From NCBI GenBank assembly GCA_945872035.1, contig CAMBYA010000160.1:1-6071 (forward strand): a DNA stretch of 6,071 bases, read 5' to 3'. Within the stretch, counting starts at the first letter, position 1. Every line of letters starts with the position of its first letter. Origin of the DNA: Rhizobium sp. Q54. GTDB lineage: Bacteria > Pseudomonadota > Alphaproteobacteria > SMXS01. This document shows, piece after piece, positions 1-5,975 of the stretch. The position numbers were made by a program, and so were the translations under genes. Under the pieces are notes generated by a model. That model was not told the origin of the DNA. It saw only the letters and a list, made by a program, of their open reading frames with translations, and made no database searches.

Positions 1-195
1 GCGTCGTCTTCTCCATGATCGCCCGGTCTTCCTCCTGCAGCAGCCGGGCGGCGGCGGGGGTGGTGGCGGCGGCAGTTGCGGCGCCGGCGCGGGTGGCGGC
101 GGCGGCGCCTCGCTGACCGGCTCCTGGTAGTCGCCGGCGCAGGCCGCCAGCGTCGCGGTCAGGAGCGTGAGGCACAGAAGCCGTGGAATGCGCAT
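1..195 (-). CDS. Proline-rich lipoprotein, N-terminal part (gene runs off the left edge)
   Basis: Translated from the ATG at 195-193, the first 19 residues form a lipoprotein signal: basic start (MRIPR), a hydrophobic stretch and the lipobox L16-A17-A18-C19. Residue +2 after the cysteine is Ala, not Asp, so by the usual rule an outer-membrane location is expected. A proline/alanine-rich linker follows (about residues 31-50). A GAGGA ribosome site lies 7 bases upstream (complement of 203-207), which fixes the start. The frame stays open to the window edge, but after the proline run it reads an unconvincing Gly-Cys-Cys-Arg-Arg-Lys sequence. The frame two bases on reads AAARLLQEEDRAIMEKTT, which looks like genuine helical protein, so an indel in the G-rich tract near 51-66 is possible. 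The function cannot be named from this fragment. It is divergent from pdxH. Confidence 0.7.
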   Translation of the reverse strand, partial: MRIPRLLCLTLLTATLAACAGDYQEPVSEAPPPPPAPAPQLPPPPPPPPPGCCRRKTGRSWRRRR

Positions 196-222
196 GGGTC
201 CATCCTCGAATTGCAGACCGGC

Positions 223-228
223 AGTATA
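223..228 (-). promoter_or_regulatory. Candidate -10 box for the lipoprotein gene
   Basis: The minus strand reads TATACT here, 27 bases upstream of the lipoprotein ATG, with the ribosome site in between. No good -35 sits at 17-18 bases (CTGGCC at 246-251 is a poor match). This is a motif match only. Confidence 0.3.
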
Positions 229-291
229 GGCGACGGAGGCGGCGCGGCCAGCCACAATGAAAACGCATCATGCCCCATGCGCGCCGCGCGC

Positions 292-320
292 TTGGACCTT
301 GCCCACGGAACCGCTACAAC
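292..320 (+). promoter_or_regulatory. Candidate promoter of the pdxH operon
   Basis: TTGGAC (292-297) and TACAAC (315-320) are separated by exactly 17 bases. The -10 matches the sigma-70 consensus at 4 of 6 positions and the -35 at TTG only. Transcription would start near 327, about 25 bases before the ATG at 353. If real, it excludes the longer pdxH start at 257. This is a motif match only. Confidence 0.35.
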
Positions 321-352
321 ACGGGATATCTCTCAATGTTCCGGTGCGGCCG

Positions 353-940
353 ATGACTTCCGAAACCGACCCTTTCGTTCGCTTCGAGGAATGGTTCGCC
401 GACGCGCGCCGTTCCGAGCCGGATGTGCCCGAGGCCATGGCGCTCGCCACCGCCGACGGCAGCGGCATGCCCGATGTGCGCATGGTGCTGATGAAGGCGC
501 GCGGGCCCGAGGAAGGCTTCGTGTTCTACACCAACACGGAGAGCGCCAAGGGCGGCGAACTGGCCGCCAACCCGCGCGCCGCGCTGTGCTTCCACTGGAA
601 GAGCCTGGGCCGCCAGGTGCGCGTGCGCGGAAATGTCGAACGCGTCTCCGATGCGCAGGCCGACGCCTATTTCGACAGCCGCGACCGGGGCAGCCGCATC
701 GGCGCCTGGGCCTCGAAGCAGTCGCGGCCGCTCGAGGGACGCTTCGCGCTGGAGAAGGCGGTGGCGTCCTATGCCGCGCGCCATGCGATCGGCAGCATCC
801 CGCGCCCGGACTACTGGACCGGCTTCCGCGTCATTCCCGAGGCCATCGAGTTCTGGCAGCACCGCGACCACCGCCTGCACGAGCGCCAGCTGTTCACCCG
901 TGCGGGCGATGGCTGGACGGTGCAGTGGCTCTACCCTTGA
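353..940 (+). CDS. pdxH: Pyridoxine/pyridoxamine 5'-phosphate oxidase PdxH
   Basis: An FMN-dependent cytoplasmic enzyme that oxidises pyridoxine 5'-phosphate or pyridoxamine 5'-phosphate to pyridoxal 5'-phosphate, the last step of vitamin B6 cofactor synthesis and salvage. The 195-residue product matches the family along its whole length. It has the N-terminal MALAT strand, RMVLMK (43-48), GFVFYTN (55-61), [12 protein letters not shown] (80-91), phosphate-binding Tyr106/Arg110/Ser114 and IGAWAS (116-121). The family signature runs from Ile165 to Arg178 and contains active-site Arg174 and His176. The ATG at 353 (MTSETDPF) is chosen because family similarity begins there. The in-frame ATG at 257 would add 32 residues with no family likeness and lies upstream of the candidate promoter. 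The ribosome site is weak. The C-terminus ends WLYP where RLxP is usual. The fieF-like gene follows after 7 bases, so translational coupling is likely. Confidence 0.95.
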   Translation: MTSETDPFVRFEEWFADARRSEPDVPEAMALATADGSGMPDVRMVLMKARGPEEGFVFYTNTESAKGGELAANPRAALCFHWKSLGRQVRVRGNVERVSDAQADAYFDSRDRGSRIGAWASKQSRPLEGRFALEKAVASYAARHAIGSIPRPDYWTGFRVIPEAIEFWQHRDHRLHERQLFTRAGDGWTVQWLYP

Positions 941-947
941 GCCAGGC

Positions 948-1889
948 ATGAGCGCGCCGATCCACAGCGAACTGGACCGCGCCGCCATCGACATCCGTCG
1001 CGCGGCGCCGCTGATGAAGCGCGCGGCGTGGGCGTCGCTATCGGTCGCGGCGCTGCTGATCGCGCTCAAGTTCGGCGCCGGTCTCTACACCGGATCGGTG
1101 GCGATCCTGTCGTCGCTGGTCGATTCGGTGCTCGACCTCGTCGCATCGGCGGTGAACCTGTTCGCCATCAGCCAGGCCATTGCGCCCGCCGACCGGCAGC
1201 ACCGCTTCGGTCACGGCAAGGCCGAGGCCATCGGCAGCCTGGTGCAGGCCGCCGTCATGGCCGGCTCGGCGGCGTTCGTGGTGTTCGAAGCGTCGACGCG
1301 CCTGCTCGATCCGCCGCAGGTGCGCAACCCGGAAGCAGGCATCGGCGTCATGGCGGTCTCCATCGCGGCGACCGCGGCGCTGGTGCTGTATCAGCGCCAC
1401 GTGGTCCGGAAGACCGGCTCGACCGCGATTTCAGCCGATTCCCTGCACTATGTCAGCGACCTGCTGACCAATCTCAGCGTCATCGCCGCCCTGGCCATCG
1501 CCGCGTACACGGGTTTCGTCTACGCCGATCCGCTGTTCGCCATCGGCATCGCCCTCTACCTGGCCTGGAGCGCCTACTCCATCCTGCGCGTGTCGTTCAA
1601 CGTGCTGATGGACAAGGAACTGCCCGATGTGGACCGCGACACCATCAAGGCGCTGGTGCGCGTTCATCCGGGCGTGATCAGCCTGCACGATCTTCGGACG
1701 CGTTCGTCCGGTCCCAACGTGTTCATCCAGTTCCATGTGGAGGTCGGCCGCGACCTGTCCCTGATCGAGGCGCACCGGATCGTCGACGATATCGAGGGCG
1801 AGCTGCTGGAGAGATATCCGGGCGCCGAGGTAATCATCCACGCCGATCCGCAGGGCGTCGTCGAACGGCGCGACCATTTCGAGAGGTGA
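948..1889 (+). CDS. fieF: Cation diffusion facilitator transporter, FieF type
   Basis: An inner-membrane antiporter that exports divalent cations (Zn2+, Fe2+ and similar) in exchange for protons, protecting against metal excess. The product is 313 residues, close to the roughly 300 of E. coli FieF. Six hydrophobic segments lie at about 27-47, 50-77, 95-115, 132-150, 164-187 and 190-212, followed by a cytoplasmic metal-binding domain. Metal ligands fall where E. coli FieF has them: site A Asp59/Asp63 and His167/Asp171, site B Asp82/His85/His89 (in the FGHGKAEA motif), and C-terminal His247, His263, His298 and Asp300. The DD-HD set in the transport site is typical of Zn/Fe-type carriers, but the true metal cannot be read from sequence. 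The ATG at 948 lies 7 bases after pdxH. The next gene's ribosome site overlaps this stop codon, so the three genes look like one operon. Confidence 0.92.
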   Translation: MSAPIHSELDRAAIDIRRAAPLMKRAAWASLSVAALLIALKFGAGLYTGSVAILSSLVDSVLDLVASAVNLFAISQAIAPADRQHRFGHGKAEAIGSLVQAAVMAGSAAFVVFEASTRLLDPPQVRNPEAGIGVMAVSIAATAALVLYQRHVVRKTGSTAISADSLHYVSDLLTNLSVIAALAIAAYTGFVYADPLFAIGIALYLAWSAYSILRVSFNVLMDKELPDVDRDTIKALVRVHPGVISLHDLRTRSSGPNVFIQFHVEVGRDLSLIEAHRIVDDIEGELLERYPGAEVIIHADPQGVVERRDHFER

Positions 1890-1893
1890 CTTC

Positions 1894-2241
1894 ATGATCG
1901 ACGTCTATGGCATCAAGAACTGCGACACCGTCAAGAAGGCCCGCGATTGGCTGGACCTGAACGGAATCTCCTACCGCTTTCACGACTTCAAGGTGGAAGG
2001 CCTCGATGCCGCGACCGCCGAGCGCTGGATGAAGGTGCTGGGTCGCGACACGGTGCTCAATCGCCGCGGCACCACCTGGCGCAAACTGTCGCCCGACCGG
2101 CAGGTCGTCAACAGCGATGCCGACGCGGTCAAGCTGGTGGTCGAGCTGCCCTCGCTGGTGAAGCGCCCGGTCATCGACACCGGCAGGATGCTCACCGCCG
2201 GCTTCGGCGACGAACAAAGGCAGGCCCTGAAGGCCCTGTAG
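1894..2241 (+). CDS. ArsC/Spx-like thioredoxin-fold protein, YffB type
   Basis: A 115-residue protein opening with MIDVYGIKNCDTVKKARDWL, the characteristic start of the YffB branch of the ArsC/Spx/MgsR family (E. coli YffB is about 118 residues). It has a thioredoxin-like fold with a single cysteine, Cys10, at the start of helix 1, and conserved RRGTTWRKL (57-65) and KRPVIDTG (90-97), where Arg91 corresponds to a family arginine. Members are often labelled arsenate reductase by similarity. The YffB branch is not known to reduce arsenate, and glutathione-linked thiol chemistry has been proposed, so the physiological role is open. No ars genes are nearby. The start is supported by GAGGTGA (1883-1889), which overlaps the fieF stop; the intergenic gap is 4 bases. 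It is the last gene of the pdxH cluster. Confidence 0.88.
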   Translation: MIDVYGIKNCDTVKKARDWLDLNGISYRFHDFKVEGLDAATAERWMKVLGRDTVLNRRGTTWRKLSPDRQVVNSDADAVKLVVELPSLVKRPVIDTGRMLTAGFGDEQRQALKAL

Positions 2242-2280
2242 TGTTACCCTGCGGCCTTTCGGAGGGTGGTGGGCCTTCCT

Positions 2281-2326
2281 CGCGGGGGATATCGAATTGG
2301 TGCAACCCGCGTATTATGATATCCGC
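2281..2326 (+). promoter_or_regulatory. Inverted repeats and AT-rich promoter-like region before the SDR gene
   Basis: Inside the 123-base gap, GGATATC (2287-2293) is mirrored by GATATCC (2318-2324), so the palindrome GATATC occurs twice, 30 bases apart (about three helical turns). A second pair, CGCGGG (2281-2286) and CCCGCG (2306-2311), would form an alternative hairpin. Between the GATATC copies lies TATTAT (2312-2317), overlapping TATGAT (2315-2320), the only -10-like sequence in the gap. No good -35 matches either at normal spacing. This is probably the promoter or operator of the second gene run. The repeats are seen; the function is inferred. Confidence 0.35.
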
Positions 2327-2364
2327 ATCGGCAAGAATCGATTGCACTACTGACGGGAGACACT

Positions 2365-3108
2365 TTGTCGTCGAACGAAGAACGCAAGACGCTGATCCTG
2401 ACCGGCGCGAGCCGGGGTATCGGCCACGCCACGGTGAAGCGATTCTCCAGCGCGGGCTGGCGCGTGATTACCTGCTCGCGCATGGCGTTCTCGGAGGATT
2501 GCCCCTGGCTCGGCGGCCGCGACAACCACGTCCAGATCGATCGGGCCGACCCTGAAAGCCGGTCGAAGGGCATCGAGCAGATGCGCGAGCGGCTGCATGG
2601 CAGCCCGCTCAACGCGCTGGTCAACAATGCCGGCGTCTCGCCCAAGGGACCGGGCGGCGTCCGCCTCAGCTCCATCGACACGCCGGTCGACCTCTGGCAC
2701 CGGGTCTACGAGGTCAACCTGGTCGCACCGCTCCTGCTGGCGCGCGGGCTGATGGACGAACTGAAGGCCGCGCGCGGCGCGGTGGTCAACGTGACCTCGA
2801 TCGCCGACAGCCGGGTGCATCCGTTCGCCGGCACCGCCTACGCGACGTCCAAGGCGGCGCTCGCGGCGCTGACCCGCGAGATGGCCTCGGACTTCGGGCC
2901 GCACGGCATCCGCGTCAATGCGATCGCGCCGGGCGAGATCGACACCTCGATCCTGTCGCCGGGCACCGAGAAGATCGTCGAGCAATTGCCCATGCGGCGG
3001 CTCGGCACCCCTGAAGAAGTGGCCAAGGCGATCTATTTCCTGTGCTCGGAACAGGCGAGCTACGTCACCGGCACCGAACTGTTCGTCAATGGCGGGCAGC
3101 ACGTCTAG
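2365..3108 (+). CDS. SDR family NAD(P)-dependent oxidoreductase
   Basis: A cytoplasmic classical short-chain dehydrogenase/reductase of 247 residues, the usual family length. The cofactor motif TGASRGIG spans 13-20, NNAG spans 87-90, and the catalytic set is Asn118, Ser145, Tyr159 and Lys163 (YATSK). The C-terminal part has the usual RVNAIAPGEIDT segment and ends YVTGTELFVNGGQHV. Arg17 in the glycine motif and Arg39 after the second strand favour NADP(H); this is inference. The substrate is unknown; FabG-like sequence alone does not make it a 3-ketoacyl-ACP reductase. The start is a TTG at 2365, chosen because GGGAGA (2355-2360) sits 4 bases before it and the residues right after it lead straight into strand 1 (KTLILTGASRGIG). 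It begins a new run after a 123-base gap, and the next gene follows after 27 bases. Confidence 0.9.
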   Translation: MSSNEERKTLILTGASRGIGHATVKRFSSAGWRVITCSRMAFSEDCPWLGGRDNHVQIDRADPESRSKGIEQMRERLHGSPLNALVNNAGVSPKGPGGVRLSSIDTPVDLWHRVYEVNLVAPLLLARGLMDELKAARGAVVNVTSIADSRVHPFAGTAYATSKAALAALTREMASDFGPHGIRVNAIAPGEIDTSILSPGTEKIVEQLPMRRLGTPEEVAKAIYFLCSEQASYVTGTELFVNGGQHV

Positions 3109-3135
3109 GCCAGAAACACACACGAGGAAGGCATC

Positions 3136-3468
3136 ATGGCCAAGGAAAAGATCAAGCTGAACCCGCTGCAGAACAAGACGCTGGCCCTGATGCAGGAACT
3201 GGCGCGGCATCGGGAGACGTCCATCGTCGACGAGAAGACCGGCGACGTCGTCGTCACCCACATGCCCCATGCCCATGGCGATCACGTCCATGTGGGCGAG
3301 TACGTGGTCTCGACCCGGGACATCACCGGCTTTTCAAACGAGGCGGTGTGGATCGCGCTGGAGCGCAAGGGTCTCGCCAAGTCGCACTTCCCGGTCGCCA
3401 TCACCCTGACCAGGGAAGGGCTGGAATACGACACCGGTCTGCTCAACGCGGCCCGTTCCGATCACTAG
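3136..3468 (+). CDS. Conserved-looking hypothetical protein with a histidine cluster
   Basis: A 110-residue protein with no signal peptide, membrane segment or cysteine, so it is probably cytoplasmic. The N-terminal part (1-28) is basic and helical (KLNPLQNKTLALMQELARH). The centre has five histidines in 11 residues, at 42, 45, 47, 50 and 52 (THMPHAHGDHVHVGEY), which could bind a metal ion. The C-terminal part contains NEAVWIALERKGL (68-80) and a strand-like FPVAITLTREGLEYDTG (85-101). I have a vague memory of unnamed alphaproteobacterial proteins with this PHxHGDHxHVG pattern, but no family name or function. The start is clear: GAGGAAGG lies shortly before the ATG. It sits 27 bases after the SDR gene, and the next gene's GTG follows 4 bases after its stop. 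Confidence 0.82.
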   Translation: MAKEKIKLNPLQNKTLALMQELARHRETSIVDEKTGDVVVTHMPHAHGDHVHVGEYVVSTRDITGFSNEAVWIALERKGLAKSHFPVAITLTREGLEYDTGLLNAARSDH

Positions 3469-3472
3469 GCCC

Positions 3473-4966
3473 GTGCGCTTCCTGGCCGCCGTCGCCTTCG
3501 CCGCTGCCGTCGCCATCGCGGCGCCGGCGCAGGGTGCGGCCGACACGCCGTGCTACCGGCAGGCGCGCGGCAAGCCCATGCAGACCTGTCTGCTCGACGG
3601 GGCCGAGGCGTTGCTGAAGGCCGATCCCGGCAAGGACCCGGAGGAGAAGGCGGCGCTCTGGGTCAAGCTCAACGAGGTGTCGGTGGACGCTGGCGACCTG
3701 CAGCGCGCCCGGCGCGCGGCAGACAAGGTCGCGCCCGGTGGGCAGCGCAGGCTGGCAGAGGCGCGCGTCGCCGCGCTGATGGCGAAGCAGGGCAACCGTA
3801 ACGGCGCCGGGGCGATCCTCGACGCCATGCAGAAGCAGCCGCTGCCCGTGGGGCAGGTGGACTGGGCGGCGGCACGCATCCTTGCGGCGCTCAACGATCC
3901 GGCCCGGACCAAGGGGTGGCTGGACTCGCTGCCGCCCGATCGCCGCATCGACGGCCTGCTCGCTGCGGTGCGCGCGCAGCAGGAGCCGAAGCGGGTGCAG
4001 GAGGCCGAACGGCTGCTGCGGGATTTCGCCGCCACGCTGGGCAAGGGTGCGCCGCCCGAGAGCACCGCGATCATCGTCCATTCGCCGACCGCCATGGCGT
4101 TCATCGCCGCCGGCAGGCTCGACGCGGCGCGGCGCATGATCGCCCTGTTGCCGGACCTGGACCGCCCGCGGCTCGAGGCGCGGCTCGCCCTCAAGCAGGA
4201 CCAGCTCGGCAAGCGCGCCGACGCGCAGAAGGCCCTGGAGGCGCTCGCGGCGCTGCCGCGGTCCGGCGACGCCCGGCTTGCCCTCGCGGTCCTGGCGGCG
4301 CGGCACGGCGACTTCGCCGGCGCCCAGAAGTGGTTCCCGCCGTCTCTCAGCTACGACCAGGGGCTGCTCGACGAGCTGTTCACCCTGCTGGCCAAGGCCG
4401 TGCAGGGTGCGCCGGCGCTCGCCATGATCGAGACCATGAACAACAGCAAGGACAGGGCGGCGACCCTGGCGCTGCTGTCCGTGGAATCGATGAAGGCAGG
4501 CCAGCCAGCCGAAGCGGGCGCCTATCTGCGCCGGACGCGGCTGATCATGGATCCGCTGGTCAACCTGGATTACGGCGCGGCGCAAACGCTGATCGACTTC
4601 GCCATCGCGCTGGAGCGGACGATCAGGGCCATGGTGGTGCTCGACCAGGAGAGCGAGGCGATCTACTTCATCAGGAAGCTGGAGAACGCCGTCCAGACCG
4701 ACCCGTACGGACTGGCGCGCCCCGGCGTGATGGCCGGCCTGATCGGCGCCAACAAGGCGCTGTACGAAGGCAGGCTGGCAAAGAACGATCCCGCCGGCGT
4801 CAGGCGCCTGCTGGCGCGCAGCTGGCGGGTGGCGGCGGGCGTTTCCGCTTATCTCGACGCCGGCCTGGTGACCGAGGCGTCGCTGATCGCCGAGCGGGAA
4901 GCCCGCGAGGGGCTCACCAAAGCGGATGACTTTCTCACCATCGCCCAATACATAGCGAAGCACTGA
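3473..4966 (+). CDS. Secreted alpha-helical repeat (TPR-like) protein of unknown function
   Basis: A 497-residue product starting with GTG, 4 bases after the preceding stop. There is no obvious ribosome site, so translational coupling is likely. Residues 1-22 form a Sec signal (Arg2, then an Ala/Val-rich core, then APAQGA) with probable signal peptidase I cleavage near Ala22-Ala23. There is no lipobox cysteine, so the mature protein should be periplasmic. The rest is almost entirely paired amphipathic helices rich in Ala, Leu and Arg. Repeats such as AFIAAGRLDAARRMIALL (about 205-222) and ALAVLAARHGDFAGAQKWF (about 266-284) resemble TPR helices, though no canonical TPR register is clean. The only cysteines are Cys27 and Cys39, just inside the mature N-terminus, and could form a disulfide. 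There are no catalytic motifs. A scaffold or protein-binding role is the natural guess. Confidence 0.85.
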   Translation: MRFLAAVAFAAAVAIAAPAQGAADTPCYRQARGKPMQTCLLDGAEALLKADPGKDPEEKAALWVKLNEVSVDAGDLQRARRAADKVAPGGQRRLAEARVAALMAKQGNRNGAGAILDAMQKQPLPVGQVDWAAARILAALNDPARTKGWLDSLPPDRRIDGLLAAVRAQQEPKRVQEAERLLRDFAATLGKGAPPESTAIIVHSPTAMAFIAAGRLDAARRMIALLPDLDRPRLEARLALKQDQLGKRADAQKALEALAALPRSGDARLALAVLAARHGDFAGAQKWFPPSLSYDQGLLDELFTLLAKAVQGAPALAMIETMNNSKDRAATLALLSVESMKAGQPAEAGAYLRRTRLIMDPLVNLDYGAAQTLIDFAIALERTIRAMVVLDQESEAIYFIRKLENAVQTDPYGLARPGVMAGLIGANKALYEGRLAKNDPAGVRRLLARSWRVAAGVSAYLDAGLVTEASLIAEREAREGLTKADDFLTIAQYIAKH

Positions 4967-4997
4967 AATTCACGCCTAACGAATCGGGGAAGATGCC

Positions 4998-5870
4998 ATG
5001 ACTGTCTACAAGTCGCTCAAGACGGATGTGAAGGACCGCATCCTGACCATCACGCTGAACCGGCCGGAGCGCCTCAACGCCTTCAACTTCGACATGCAGA
5101 GCGAAATGGTCGAGGTGTTCAGGAAGGTGAACGACGATGACGAGGTGCGCGCGGTGATCGTCACCGGCGAAGGCCGCGGCTTCTGCGCCGGCGCCGATCT
5201 GGGCGCGGGCGGCTCGACCTTCGACACCGACAAGCGCCCCAGCATCGACAAGGTCGGCCCGGGCGGCCTGTGGCGCGACGGCGGCGGCCGCGTGACCTTG
5301 CAGATATTCGAGTGTCTGAAGCCGGTGATCGCCGCCTGCAACGGCCCGGCGGTCGGCGTCGGCGTCACCATGCAGCTGCCCATGGACATCCGCCTTGCCT
5401 CTACCGAGGCGCGCTATGGCTTCGTGTTCGGCCGCCGCGGCCTCGTCATGGAAGCCTGCTCCAGCTGGTTCCTGCCACGTCTCGTCGGCATCCAGCAGGC
5501 CACCAAATGGTGCTACTCGGGCCGCGTGTTCCCGGCGCAGGAAGCGCTGGATGGCGGCCTGGTGTCCGAAATCCTGGCGCCCGAGGACCTGATCCCGCGC
5601 GCCCGCGAGATCGGCCGCGAAATCTCCGAGAACACCTCGTCGGTGTCGGTGGCGCTGATGCGCCAGATGATGTGGCGCATGCTGGGCGCCTCGCACCCGA
5701 TGGAAGCCCACAACATCGACAGCCGCGGCATCGCCACGCTTGGCAAGATGGCCGACGCCGCCGAAGGCGTCACCTCGTTCCTGGAGAAGCGCCCGGCCGA
5801 CTACAAGCTGAAGGTGTCCGAGGACATGCCCGGCTGGTTCCCCTGGTGGGACGAGCCGCGCTTCGGCTGA
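4998..5870 (+). CDS. Crotonase-fold enoyl-CoA hydratase/isomerase family protein
   Basis: A 290-residue cytoplasmic crotonase, longer than the usual 255-265. The core is standard: LNRPERLNAFN (20-30), the oxyanion-hole motif GFCAGADL (61-68), KPVIAACNGPAVGVG (108-122), a DIRLAS strand (130-135) and FLPRLVG (158-164). The extra length lies mainly in a Gly-rich insertion (about 69-99) and a C-terminal tail with a tryptophan-rich end (WFPWWDEP). Where mitochondrial hydratase has its first catalytic Glu (Glu144), this protein has Thr124. Glu152 in MEACSSW lines up with the catalytic Glu of peroxisomal 3,2-enoyl-CoA isomerases. It may therefore act as an isomerase or on another acyl-CoA; a general fatty-acid oxidation role is only inferred. 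GGGGAAG lies 6 bases before the ATG. A strong terminator follows the stop. Confidence 0.92.
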   Translation: MTVYKSLKTDVKDRILTITLNRPERLNAFNFDMQSEMVEVFRKVNDDDEVRAVIVTGEGRGFCAGADLGAGGSTFDTDKRPSIDKVGPGGLWRDGGGRVTLQIFECLKPVIAACNGPAVGVGVTMQLPMDIRLASTEARYGFVFGRRGLVMEACSSWFLPRLVGIQQATKWCYSGRVFPAQEALDGGLVSEILAPEDLIPRAREIGREISENTSSVSVALMRQMMWRMLGASHPMEAHNIDSRGIATLGKMADAAEGVTSFLEKRPADYKLKVSEDMPGWFPWWDEPRFG

Positions 5871-5879
5871 TACGGTTAC

Positions 5880-5910
5880 GGAAGGGGCCTTCGGGTCCCT
5901 TCCTTCTTTT
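5880..5910 (+). terminator. Rho-independent terminator of the SDR-to-crotonase run
   Basis: GGAAGGGGCC (5880-5889) pairs with GGTCCCTTCC (5894-5903) across a TTCG tetraloop. That gives ten base pairs, one of them G-U, followed by TTCTTTT (5904-5910). It starts 10 bases after the crotonase stop. Stem, loop and T-run are all near-ideal. On the minus strand the stem is not followed by a T-run, so it should work mainly for plus-strand transcripts. Confidence 0.93.
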
Positions 5911-5975
5911 GGAGATTGGCATCCATGCAAGGATTGCCGCAATGGGTGGAAAGCAGCAGTTCAATGCGATAGCCA

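Noticed and set aside
45..115. GGC/GGT triplet run as a tandem-repeat or CRISPR-like element
   Set aside because: It is explained by proline codons of the lipoprotein linker on the minus strand; there is no regular repeat-spacer structure.
257..352. Longer pdxH start at the ATG at 257
   Set aside because: The 32 added residues show no likeness to PdxH, there is no ribosome site, and the candidate promoter at 292-320 lies downstream of it.
76..951. A 291-codon plus-strand frame overlapping the lipoprotein and pdxH genes
   Set aside because: The product is extremely Arg-rich and out of frame with pdxH, typical of a GC-rich shadow frame.
1894..2241. Arsenate reductase ArsC for the YffB-type protein
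   Set aside because: It belongs to the short YffB branch, and there are no ars genes around it.
2246..2267. Hairpin ACCCT/AGGGT just after the yffB-like stop, as a terminator
   Set aside because: Only five base pairs, a 12-base loop and no T-run; AAGGCC/GGCCTT pairings compete. Not enough to call.
2347..3291. A 314-codon minus-strand frame over the SDR gene
   Set aside because: It lies opposite a gene with complete SDR motifs, and its translation is low-complexity and unlike any known family.
3443..4963. A 506-codon open frame on the minus strand across the helical-repeat gene
   Set aside because: Long antisense frames are expected opposite high-GC genes. The product is His/Arg/Gln-rich with no domain, while the plus strand has a signal peptide and regular helices.
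4935..5942. A 335-codon minus-strand frame over the crotonase gene
   Set aside because: It is a shadow of a clear crotonase gene and also crosses the terminator.
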